Origin: Planoprotostelium fungivorum
Lineage: Eukaryota; Evosea; Variosea; Cavosteliida; Cavosteliaceae
Length of the DNA stretch: 25,129 nucleotides
NCBI GenBank assembly: GCA_003024175.1
Contig: MDYQ01000316.1
Location: 1-25,129, forward strand
Direction: 5' to 3'
Below are positions 11,601 to 20,576 of the stretch, piece by piece (positions within the stretch are counted from its first letter, which is position 1; every line of letters starts with the position of its first letter). Under the pieces are notes generated by a model, which had not been told where the DNA came from, ran no database searches, and saw only the letters and a list, made by a program, of their open reading frames with translations. A program made the translations under genes and the position numbers.

Positions 11601-11738
11601 TTCTTCCTCCAGTTGCTTGTATGCTTGTTCCCAAACTTGTGCATCGGATAGATCGGTTGGAATGTCTAAACTCTTCCTGAAGACATCCATGGACCCCCTG
11701 TTGCCTGGAGAGAGAGCTCCCCGTGATTTGTTACTCAT
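8611..11738 (-). CDS. Long coiled-coil protein with C-terminal GRAM-like domain
   Basis: About 17 short exons join in frame to roughly 700 aa. The start is the ATG at 11738 (MSNKSRGALSPG), which follows a likely 5'-leader splice acceptor (TTGCAG). Exon 1 is 11564-11738 and exon 2 is 11437-11522. Residues about 55-320 are heptad-rich coiled coil and include AELGKSLLEKNQEMEG, which resembles the N-terminal motif of CDR2/TRAK/BICD-type adaptors. A Thr/Ser/Pro-rich linker follows (about 10095-10340), then a conserved block with AYPDKAIQLQEVDLK and FHQWYPWIQDQ (9720-9955), and a second Ser/Pro-rich linker (9430-9665). The C-terminus contains FLIE, NIKGNLYVTEHGIYFHA, IKNILKP, SRDIFHVET and FVLGGFASLDGTFEIVKKLF, a GRAM/PH-like fold pattern, and ends with TGA at 8611. 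An adaptor role linking membranes to transport or cytoskeleton is an inference. A decayed inverted copy lies at 3594-4140. Confidence 0.78.
9353..9370. repeat. 18-nt perfect palindrome in a GATC-rich intron
   Basis: ATCTCGATCGATCGAGAT is its own reverse complement. It lies in an intron of the coiled-coil/GRAM gene (about 9315-9428) that consists largely of GATC and ATCATC words. The decayed copy at about 4030-4060 keeps part of the same composition. Confidence 0.8.
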
Positions 11739-11744
11739 TTCAGA

Positions 11745-12010
11745 GGACTGCAATAGAAAGGTCAGCTGTCTCGGAGATCAGTCTTGATTGTCTATAGAGG
11801 ATAGACAGAGTGTTCGAGGAAGATGTGACCATCTCGTTTGAAGTGGATGTTTTCGAAAGAAATGAAGAACTTCTGTGACGATGCATTCACCTCAGAAAGA
11901 GGCGTTTCGTACTCGACTGTGAAGTGGAAGGGGTGATGTGTCTGATGGCGGTAGAGGTCAACCGTCAGACTACAACAGGACGTTTCTGCCTTTTCATTTT
12001 CTCTTTTTTT
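11745..12010. repeat. Upstream/leader region of the GRAM gene, inverted partner of 3300-3620
   Basis: The reverse complement of this segment carries a leader with TATAGACAATCAAGACTGAT, a candidate 5'-UTR intron ending TTGCAG, and the sequence just upstream of the ATG at 11738. The match to 3300-3620 is nearly continuous with scattered substitutions. It is the probable promoter and leader of the minus-strand coiled-coil/GRAM gene. Confidence 0.65.
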
Positions 12011-12019
12011 GAAACCTTT

Positions 12020-12840
12020 CTTCTCTACTTTCTTCAGGATGATGTCGACGTCAACGAATCAGAAAGCGGAGGCATCTCCACTGACGCTACGTTTGACGAC
12101 TTCATTCGATGCCATTTCAAGAGAGTGAGCTTGAGGGAGATGACGAGACGAATGGGGAGGAGAAGAACTGGGAGGCACTCCGGTCTCACGAGATGGACGG
12201 AAACGTCTACACCCAGAAGTGAGATCGTCTTTGATTTTATGCATGTCTTTCATTCTGTCCTTCTTTACTTCTCCGACAGAGATGCCAACTTTCTCAGCTC
12301 AACAGCACACCTGACACGTGAAGACCTGTCTCTTGACATGCAGGTGAGCGAACAGACTCACCTGACACGGATGATGGAATCTATATTCCTCCAAGTCAAG
12401 CGGCGTCACCTTCGATCCGAAATTTCATGATGACGCCGGCTCCCTCATGGTCCAGAAGAGATCGAGGTGATGATTTTGGCGATCTACAACGAGCACGTCT
12501 CCCATCACATCGATCACTGGTCATCGTCGTCAGGTCATCATCATCGGCTGATCATCATTGTCTAGCGATCGTGATGTCGAGCTCATCGCGACGGTCGAAA
12601 CGTGATCTGTAGCGATCTCAACTTCCCTCGATCACATGCATAGCCTACTCTTGTCATATTGTTTGCGGCGTCTGTCTCGTGATGTCGATCATCGTCTTCT
12701 CAACTCACGTCATGAGACCCCGCCCCGAAGCTGATCACAGTTCTTGCCAGATATCGAATTTAGGTCCCGTTCTCAGATGTAGAGTGGTGCAGACGTCCTG
12801 ATTTGCAGCCAATCACCACGCACAAGGTCGTCTCGTGTGA
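12020..12840 (-). repeat. Unidentified sequence, inverted partner of 4200-4960
   Basis: On the minus strand coding-like islands resemble those of the partner: LVVDRQNHHLDLF near 12460-12500, and RMKDMHKIKDDL at about 12215-12255, the latter followed by a Ser/Pro-rich tail ending with TGA near 12059. Between them are a GATC-rich stretch (about 12500-12615) and a GTGAGTCTGTTC donor-like site near 12360. Stops interrupt the islands in both copies. The relative order differs: here the sequence lies upstream of the intact GRAM gene, while at 4200-4960 it lies downstream of the GRAM pseudogene. I cannot name the protein. Confidence 0.42.
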
Positions 12841-13156
12841 TGGGAGGTGTGCTCTGTTCAACCGCCCTGCTACGTGTCAACAAGGTTTAGATGATGACCC
12901 TGTACCAGTCAGATGAGATGCAGCGGACATTCGAAGGCTCACTCTCTCAAGTTCGATTGGACTTCTTCACGTCATTCTTCTGGAAAAACGGCCTGTGGCA
13001 AATGACTCCTACCGATCACAACCACGTGATTTGTGGTAATTCGACAGAACAGGCTTGTTGGAGTGCTCCTTCTCTTCGGCTCGAAGGTGACAAACGTGGA
13101 GCGAGATGTCTCTCTTTCTGTCCACATGACTCTGCATAAACTTGATCTCAGACAAA
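12841..13156. other. Intergenic region, no gene supported
   Basis: An ATG-initiated 82-codon open frame runs from 12891 to 13139 on the plus strand. It shows no recognisable motif, no repeat of its pattern elsewhere in the window and no convincing splice connection, so it is not called as a gene. Confidence 0.4.
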
Positions 13157-13220
13157 TTAGTAATCTGAATCTTTCAGATTACTAAACTCCCTCTGAATCT
13201 TTCAGATTACTAAACTCCCT
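13157..13220. repeat. Hairpin-forming tandem repeat (2 x 28 nt) upstream of receptor gene 3
   Basis: CTGAATCTTTCAGATTACTA begins a 28-nt unit present as two perfect direct copies (13165-13192 and 13193-13220). Bases 13157-13185 form a perfect inverted repeat: a 13-bp stem (TTAGTAATCTGAA pairing with TTCAGATTACTAA) around a TCT loop. It lies about 220 nt upstream of the ATG of receptor gene 3. It could be a small mobile-element remnant or a regulatory hairpin; neither is shown. Confidence 0.85.
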
Positions 13221-13348
13221 CTGAAATCACCTCTTTCTAACCCTGTCAGATGAAAGACAATCTTTCATCACTCACTAACTGTAGTCATCAGACAGAATAT
13301 CATCGATACTTGAGGCCTTTTGGTGATGCGATCCGATCGCTTCAGCGA

Positions 13349-13371
13349 GCGCGTGTAAAAACGGGGCAGAA
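13349..13371 (+). promoter_or_regulatory. Upstream element shared by receptor genes 1 and 3
   Basis: GCGCGTGTAAAAACGGGGCA opens a 23-nt element that matches the reverse complement of 3273-3295 with a single mismatch. It ends 71 nt upstream of this gene's ATG, against about 104 nt in gene 1. Surrounding leader sequence is much less conserved, so the element may be a promoter site or merely residual paralogy. Confidence 0.5.
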
Positions 13372-13441
13372 TATTGCAAAGGATGTCGGAAGGTGTTCGC
13401 GTGCGGAGAAGAATAAGAATCCAACTGAAAGAAGAGATAGC

Positions 13442-16400
13442 ATGCGAGCAGTCTACCTCTTATGCTTCTTCCTCCTCTCCGCTACAATCTTGCCGACCGC
13501 AGCTCAGGATGTGATAGTTAGCAGTCTGAGAGATGTCTGGCTGACCGCCAGTGGGTCTTCTGATTATTACAGAGGACAGAACGTGAGTACTTGTGACCAG
13601 AATGTTCTGTCTGAGAGTCGAACGACAGCCCTGCAACTCAACTGACTTCCTCGGTGTCACATGCACGAATAGCACCGTCACGGGTCTTTCACTGACTGGA
13701 CGGAATCTGAACGGAATGCTGTCGCCTTCCATCGGTATTAATAACATCACTTCCTTGTTCTCTCTCTGTCAGCTGAAAATATTGCAGGGAATTTGACGAA
13801 TTTGACCAGTCTGAGCATCACTTTGACTCAGCTGAACGGACAGATACCCTCTACCATCGGTCAGCTGCAGAATCTGATCTCTCTCCAGTTGGCCAACAGC
13901 AACTTTAGCGGACCCCTTCCTTCTTCGATGGGAAATCTGACTAATCTACAGAAACTAGACCTCAGCTATAACTATCGGTGAATCATCGATGTGCAGAAGC
14001 GAAGAGAAGATGACAGAGTACAGGCTGAACGGGTCGATCGACGTTCTACAGAGCTGTACAAACCTCACGAGCATCGGCACGGTGATACTCGTTCTCATCA
14101 TCTTCTCATCTGACGAGTACAACAGAACATCAACAACTTCACAGGAGAGATACCACCCTTTGTGTTCAACTCTTCCATCACATTCGCGCAACTGGGCTAC
14201 AATCAATTCACTTATCCTCCCAACGTCATCTTCCCTTCTCCTTCCAAATTGACATCTCTTTATCTTGGAGGTGAGTTGATATTGTACATCATTCACTGAA
14301 AGAGATGAAGGTATGGCGTCGTTAGGAAATCTACCTTCCTATCTTTATGGAAATTTGACGAGTGTGACGACCTTATCTGTCGACATTAATGACATCACTG
14401 CTCTGCAAGACAGCTTTGCCTCTGCCTTTCCAAACGTTACCAACCTCAACTTGGCATATAATCCTCTGACATCAATCCCGTCACTGATCACAATGAACAA
14501 CTTGACCACGATCAATCTGTACAACAGCTACAATCTACGAAACATCACCAGTGTGTTGGTCAATCTGCCACAGTCCATCACGTACCTCAACCTCGATAAC
14601 ACAAGTGAGTGAAGTGAAACACAAACTGTTCTCTGTAACGCTGTCATCAGATATCAACGGAATACTAGATGGAATGTCATCTCTGTTACCCAATTTGAAC
14701 ACTCTGATCATGAACAACGTCCGTCTGTCTGGCGATCTGAGTGGACTGACATCTCTGTACAAGCTGACAACGCTGTCCATGCAAAGTGCCTTCCAAGGAT
14801 CGATAGCAAACAGAACACTTCCTGCATCTTTTGGCAGTCTGAGTCAACTGATGACTGTGGATCTGAGCGTGAGACTGAGTGATGTGATGTCGGTGTTGAC
14901 TGGATCGGAACAGAGCAACAGACTGGTCGGCGGAGTACCTCCTAGTCTGTCGCAACTACAAGCTCTCGTAACACTGAACCTCAGGTAATCTATCGAGGTG
15001 ATCAAATGATGAATGACAACAGATCGAACTATCTCAACGGATCTGTACCATCCTTCATGAACGCCAGCACCTTTCCTTCTCTGACATCGATCGATTTGTC
15101 TAACAATCAATTTGCTCTGATTGAGGAGAACGCTCTTAGCGGCTTCACATTCAAATGTTCTGTTGTCAACAATCCATTCTCATGCTTCACTGCACAGCCT
15201 CTCAACTCGATTTGCTTGATATCAGTCAATACGACATGTCCATTACAGTTGCTGTACAGTGCAGAGATATCGATCTCCTCCAATGATGCGCAAGTGAGAG
15301 AAAGGGAGAAGGAGAAGACTGAAAGTGAGTGCAGGATATTCTGAGAAGGTACTCCTCTGCAGGCCAGACCACAGATCAAGTGAGATCAAATGGATGATTC
15401 AGACTGAAAGTGTCGACAGAATATCGATGTGATATCCGCAGTAGTCACGGCTCTTTTACGCTCGACAAAGACGTTCAGCTACACATCAGACTCTGTGTCA
15501 CTCAGCCTGCAGACATACAGCAAGAACGAGAGCAGCTCAGATGCGATAGAGAATGTAATCAACGGCCGTACATGCTCAGTGAGGCTTCCGTTATCTTCTG
15601 TATTGGCGTACGATCAAGGTGAGATGGTGGAAGAGGGAAAAGCTGAGATGAACAGTATCTGTGGCACTATCTTTCCAACTCTCTTCTTCTCTGCTGTCCG
15701 TCTACAATGAATCAATGTGAGTCGATGAAAATAATAATTTCATTCGAAGTGATGGAGGATGGACAGAGGAGGCAAAATGGTAGGAGTGCAAGTGTACGAT
15801 GGCAATGGAAGAGAGGTAGAGATACAAGGAGTGACAGAGAAGATCAACATCACTATGGGCTACATCGATGACATTCCATCTGATCACAGTGAGTATACGA
15901 CATGTTCGATGTCAGATGAACGAGAAAGTGAAAGAAGTACAGCGGCAGTGTGTCAGTGGTGGAACGAGACACAAAGAGTATGGTCACGCGATGGCTGTGA
16001 TCTCTATATAGACGAAGCACGTCTGGCAGTGTGTCAGTGCAGTCATTTAACGAACTTTTCTATTGGGATTATAGCTGCCAACACCAGAAATATACCTGCA
16101 GACGGAGGAGGAATGTCTACAAAGACACTGATCATCATCATCTGCTGTGCTGCGGGTGGAGCAATCCTCATTCTGTCCATCATTGCTATCCTCCTTGTCA
16201 TGCGGAATAGAAGAGGGGTGAGAGAGGTTGATGAGACGTGTCTGAGCAAAAACAGACGAAAGGCGAGACGATGATCAGCATGACCAGCGGCGAAGAGATG
16301 AAAGGAAGAGTGAAGATGGAAAGAAAGGAAAGAGAAGAAGAAGGCATAGAGACATGGAAGGCAGAGTGTGACGGCGTGACTGCAGTGTGTGTGATGAAGG

Positions 16401-17394
16401 CAGTCAATGCAAGGGGCAAGTCAGAGCTGACGAGAGAGGCTGTCATGCTGCAGGTGAGAGAGAAGAGAAAGAAAGAAAGGAGAGCGTTGAGAGCTGAGAA
16501 AGAGACAGAGACAGCATCATCCAATGATAGTGATGTATCTGGGACAAGACAGTGCAGGTGTGACCAACGTGACAGACAGAAGAATCTGAAGGAGGGCAGA
16601 AGGCTACATCGTAACAGAGTGGATGAACGCAGGAAGACTGCAGGAATATGTGAGAGGGGAGGAGTTGGATCTGTACAGACTACTCAAGATGTGAGTAGCA
16701 TCGAGCGATGGAAGGGCTGAACTGTATGCAGAGGAGAAGATGTGGCAAAGGGAATGACATACATACATGAACAAGGTCTCGTACACACTCATCTCACGGC
16801 CAAGAGCGTGAGTCACCTTCATCATGACCACGGATGTTGATGCTGAAGAACACCTGCAGGTGTTCTTGAGTGTGATCGATGGAGAAGTGACAGCCAAGAT
16901 AGCCAACATGCGTCACGCTGTCACAGAAGGCGACAGAGCAGAGCAGCGACAGATGGGACCGCACACAGTGAGTGACAGCAGAGACGAGAAGAGAGCTGAC
17001 AGAGAGCGAGGCGCCAGAGGTAGGGAGAGAAGGAGTGTACAAGAAAGCATCAGACGTGTACAGCTATGGACTGCTTTTGTGGTGGATGGTCGAACAAGAA
17101 GACATATCTGAGCAGGTAATGTCTTTACACACAGAAATATGTGCTGAGCGTGCTTAGACAGGACAACGTCTTGCAACGAGAGAGTCCTCAGCCATGACGA
17201 CGAAAAGCTGGGACACGGGGATGAAAGCTCTTGTCCTCGGCTGCACGCAAACACAAGATAGACCCAAATTCTTTGACATCGCAAAGAAGATGAGGGCACG
17301 GAGACAAACAGTCTCTGCCAACATAAAGAGTGAAGAGGACAGGATCAGGAACCACAACGACAGTCAAGCTGGAGACTCGTATGCACATCTTTAG
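13442..17394 (+). CDS. Receptor gene 3: complete LRR - GAIN-like/GPS - membrane helix - pseudokinase
   Basis: Twenty exons join in one frame (13442-13582, 13629-13734, 13788-13977, 14024-14081, 14126-14270, 14311-14604, 14651-14868, 14914-14984, 15023-15293, 15335-15379, 15420-15618, 15656-15716, 15767-16217, 16256-16453, 16515-16557, 16600-16690, 16732-16807, 16860-16967, 17005-17115, 17158-17394), giving 1037 aa. The order is: signal peptide (1-21), LRR N-cap with two cysteines, about 12-14 plant-type LRRs, cysteine-containing C-cap, GAIN-like stalk, GPS motif (CQWW...DGCDLY...CQCSHLTNF; cleavage expected between HL and T near 16050), membrane helix (about 16125-16209) and kinase-like domain. 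The lysine (VCVMK) and the alpha-C glutamate (REAVML) remain, but the glycine loop is degenerate, HRD is HTH (16784-16792) and DFG is ANM (16905-16913). APE, DVYSYG and CTQTQDRP elements are kept. It is probably a surface receptor that cleaves itself and signals without phosphotransfer. Confidence 0.87.
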
Positions 17395-17401
17395 ATTGTA
17401 C

Positions 17402-17407
17402 AATAAA
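17402..17407 (+). terminator. Candidate poly(A) signal of receptor gene 3
   Basis: AATAAA lies 8 nt after the TAG stop at 17392-17394. A matching signal follows the stop of receptor gene 2 at about 5098-5103 on the minus strand. Confidence 0.5.
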
Positions 17408-17518
17408 ATCGCTGGAACCATTCAATGTCATGGAGGAGATGATGACTCCGTCAGAGGTGAGAATCAGTGAGACGGTGTGTCGTGTTGAGTGAGGGCAAAT
17501 CATGTGTGAATTATTTAG

Positions 17519-17785
17519 ATGGACTACAATTTGTCGATGCAACCAAATTTGCGATTACAAATCAATCACACCCCGCATCACATCATGCCACACGAACCAA
17601 AGGGTGCATTCGAAGAGCTACACTCTCTCGTTGATCAATTCGGCTGTGCCAAATACTACTACTCCGTTGAGGAATGTTTGAATGCCAACAACAGAGACTT
17701 TAGAAAATGTCAGACTGAGATGCGTGAATTTCAAAAGTGTTATATGGAAAACAAGAAGAAAGCAGCCAACGAACAAAAGAAGTGA
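17519..17785 (+). CDS. COA4: COA4-like twin CX9C mitochondrial assembly factor
   Basis: This single-exon 88-aa protein has two CX9C motifs in a helical hairpin: GC-AKYYYSVEE-C and KC-QTEMREFQK-C, each with exactly nine residues between cysteines. The pattern YxVEEC, RDFRKCQ, FxxC and a basic tail matches COA4 (CHCHD8/Cmc3 group), and the length is close to that of human COA4. Members of this family are oxidised in the mitochondrial intermembrane space by the Mia40 relay and support cytochrome c oxidase assembly. The ATG at 17519 follows a TTTAG that could be a leader splice acceptor; a second in-frame Met six codons later is an alternative start. The gene starts only 125 nt after receptor gene 3 ends. 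Another small CX9C family such as COX19 or CMC1 is less likely. Confidence 0.85.
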   Translation: MDYNLSMQPNLRLQINHTPHHIMPHEPKGAFEELHSLVDQFGCAKYYYSVEECLNANNRDFRKCQTEMREFQKCYMENKKKAANEQKK

Positions 17786-18015
17786 TAAAATGATGATGGG
17801 TGATCGATGATTTGAGATCTGACCTCTTCCTTCAGAAACAGGTCGACGTTGCTGTAGGATGATGAGTAACATCACATAATCTAACAATGTTAATCACCCC
17901 ACTAAATCACATCCAATCACAAACACGATCGATCACGAACCATCTTTATCCTTCCATCCAAAAAATGTTCCACTCCATTCATCTCTCTTCAAATCGAACA
18001 CGATTCCTCTCTTTC

Positions 18016-20393
18016 TCATCGTTTCTCCGTCTTGATGTTCTTGTCGATGAATCCTCTACAACGGGATCAGTCTCTTCCATCGTCGTCTTCAGATCATGAC
18101 GCACCTGCATTTGGTGGATAAAGACATGGCACCGTATATGTCTGCAATCTCTAACAAAGTCTCCGCATTTTCTGTACAAATTCCATGACTAACGACCTGT
18201 CCAAATGAGATGCTGATCGATCACATCGCAATGTCAATCACGTGACGATTTCGATGGTGTTGACATCGACACGATCTCCATCGTGAAGACATGGGTGATG
18301 ACATCCAACACAAGATGACATGCACACTCACCCTCTCCGCCATAGCTTTCAACTCTGGCAGCAGATACCGATCACCGATGATCATCGTCTCCACGGCAAC
18401 TTCCGCATCGATGACTACATAGTCCGTGTACCTTCCTCCTTAGTCGACATTCACAAACGTCGACACCCACAGATACTCCATGACGATGAGAAAGACCTGA
18501 TGATCAACGTCCGACATCTCTATGGTATCTTGATAGCTCTCCCTCATTCGATTTGATATGAGAGCGTTGAAGTGTTCGCTGCGTGTGGCCAATATGTTCT
18601 TGTGTGCGAATACCTTACGGCCTTCCACGAGAAAGACAATGTCGGAGAATTTCTCCGAATTGACTAATCTCCGAAGATCTCCCGCCAAACTTCGCGGAGG
18701 GGGGACCGCCGCCGTGACAGAAAATTCTGGGGAAAATCAGGGGGGGACGGGGGGGTAACACACCGAAATTGAACCGATGGAGGTCGTTCAGGTTGGTCTG
18801 ACGCTTCGAATATCCGCCGAATATGTACATGTTCTTGCAGTGAACGATGGCACAGTGGAAGTGTCTTGCTGAAGGGGTGCGAGCGTCAGATTCTGATATG
18901 GTCACCCATTTCTTGTCCGTTCCATCTACAACAGTTCAATCGGATGAGACAATCTGGAAGGGGAGAATCTAGGGAGATTTCGGGTTACGTACCGAGTTCG
19001 AGGGTGCAGACGTCACCGTATTGTTCCTTGTTGAAACCACCGTGGACGTACAATCGATCGTTGTGGGCCACGGTCACGTGACCTCTACGCTTCTGGGGGA
19101 GGCTACTGATACGTATCCATACGTAAGTGTCCAGATTGAAACGAAAGCAGTCCCCTTGGTTGTCCGTGGCGGCTAAACCTGTTTCTCCGTCAGTTCGAAT
19201 TGTACACAGACATTTCGCTGCTCATTCGTTGTAGATTGATAATAACATGGATATGTGGATACCGTTGTAGATCGAACCGTGCGTATATACGTGGGCATGG
19301 TACAAGCGTATGATGTCTCTATCGATGCATCGAGGATGTCATCGTGAACAGAGATGGATGATATTACAAATCGAACATGGATGGATAGAAGTGGATTCAC
19401 CTCCTACGATGTATAGATTGTGATTGAACAAAGCTGCTCCGTGAAATTGTCTCGCAGCTGGTGGTGTGCCGAAGGCGGGAAGAGATCTCCATATACCAGA
19501 TCCTGCAAGCTTCAGTTTGAAATTTGAATCTCCCGCCGAAATCACCGATGTGGAATTCGTGTGCATCTCTCAGGAAGTGAGTACCGTAACCACCGAAGAC
19601 GACGATGGAGGCCTCCCCATTCTCTCTACAACGAGTCAATTTCATTTCCACCCTCTACTAGATGTATGTAGGGCGGCACGGTAAAGATCGTGAATTTTGC
19701 GGTAGTTAAGGTGTTCTCACTTGAGATGGAGGTTTGCAGTGTGACCCCAACGTGGTGTGGGTGGATTATCACTTCTTATCTCTCGCCAGGCTCCAGTGAC
19801 TGTGCATCGGTAAGCATCATGTGAATTTAATGGACTCACTGATGTCAAAGTGATGTAAATCGTTTCGAACTTGACCGTTGGTGCCTTCATTCCATCAGAT
19901 CCTGATGGTGACGCTCGAGATGAGATCACACCGATGCCACCGAAGACGTAAAGTCCATTGTTGTGACAGACCATTGTGTGGGAGTGACGAGCTGGTGGCC
20001 GATCCGCTTTGTTTCCTTGGTAGACAAAGTCCCATCTTCCTTCGTCTATAGAGATCAACAGGTTTTCGATTTTCAATAAACGTATCACGTGGGTGGTTTG
20101 TCATTCAGAAATAGAATTGAAGAGAAGAAATGTCTCTCGCTCGTGCGAACATGGAAGATGTATACGATGATCACCTAGACTGTATTTGTGAAGGTCATTC
20201 CGGTGAACTCCTCTTCGGTCGACGTCATCACTGACAGTGATTCTCAGAGGAAGGCGGCCAGCTATGAGGATTCGACTCACCTATATCCTCCAAAGACATA
20301 AATGTAATTGGCATGGACTGCCATCGCATGACAGTGCCTGGGAACAGGTACTGTACCTGTTGTGGCCAACACCTCCCATGAATTAGCATCCAT
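18016..20393 (-). CDS. Kelch-repeat BTB protein, LZTR1-like
   Basis: Eleven exons join perfectly in frame to 487 aa (20393-20281, 20230-20175, 20045-19721, 19625-19546, 19502-19401, 19178-18993, 18925-18764, 18678-18471, 18431-18332, 18196-18105, 18055-18016). Residues 1-320 hold about six kelch repeats of the form P-x-R-x-x-H...YxFGG (for example PVPRHCHAM...YIYVFGG, PPARHSHTM...LYVFGG, PSARHFHCA...MYIFGG). A BTB domain follows (LRRLVNSEKFSDIVFLVEG, KVFAHKNILATRSEHF), then a BACK-like tail (ENAETLLEIADIYGAM). Kelch before BTB is the LZTR1 arrangement rather than that of KLHL proteins, so a CUL3 substrate-adaptor role is likely; LZTR1 itself has two BTB domains and only one is seen here. The ATG at 20393 is the first in frame after a stop. 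One intron end contains a C/G-homopolymer-rich stretch (18700-18760). Confidence 0.86.
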
Positions 20394-20576
20394 CCCGATG
20401 TGAATCTCGATGGGTGTTTGTCCGTTTTGGAAGGTAACCGTGACACGAAGGATGGGTTAGATGCCCACAGATCGTCTTTAGAGGTCAGTGAATGCCTATA
20501 TCGTGATTGCTGATGCCGATGTGAAATACAGAAATAACATCTTCCCGCCTTTTATTTATTCAACATCGGCCACAAC
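20394..20576. promoter_or_regulatory. Short divergent promoter region between kelch-BTB gene and HAUS1
   Basis: Only 183 nt separate the start codons of two genes transcribed away from each other. It holds an AT-rich TTTATTTATTCAA stretch at about 20551-20563. It must contain the promoters of both genes unless the kelch gene has an unseen upstream exon. Confidence 0.55.

Noticed and set aside
12891-13139. 82-codon ATG-initiated open frame on the plus strand
   Set aside because: No recognisable motif, no paralogue in the window and no splice partners; open frames of this length are common here.
13157-13220. CRISPR array or tRNA-like hairpin
   Set aside because: Only two adjacent repeats without spacers, and no cloverleaf; the setting is a eukaryotic nuclear gene cluster.
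13250-13441. Possible N-terminal extension of receptor gene 3 in the same frame
   Set aside because: The ATG at 13442 directly precedes a good signal peptide that aligns with the starts of genes 1 and 2; the extension is not conserved and would bury the signal.
13583-13628. Reading receptor gene 3 exon 1 through GTGAGTACTTG as coding, ending in a stop near 13645
   Set aside because: Removing a 46-nt GT-AG intron joins QN to PCNSTDFLGVTC in frame, and the other LRR copies have an equivalent intron.
18690-18760. C/G-homopolymer-rich stretch as a separate element or frameshifted exon
   Set aside because: It lies inside an intron whose removal joins the last kelch repeat to the BTB domain in frame.
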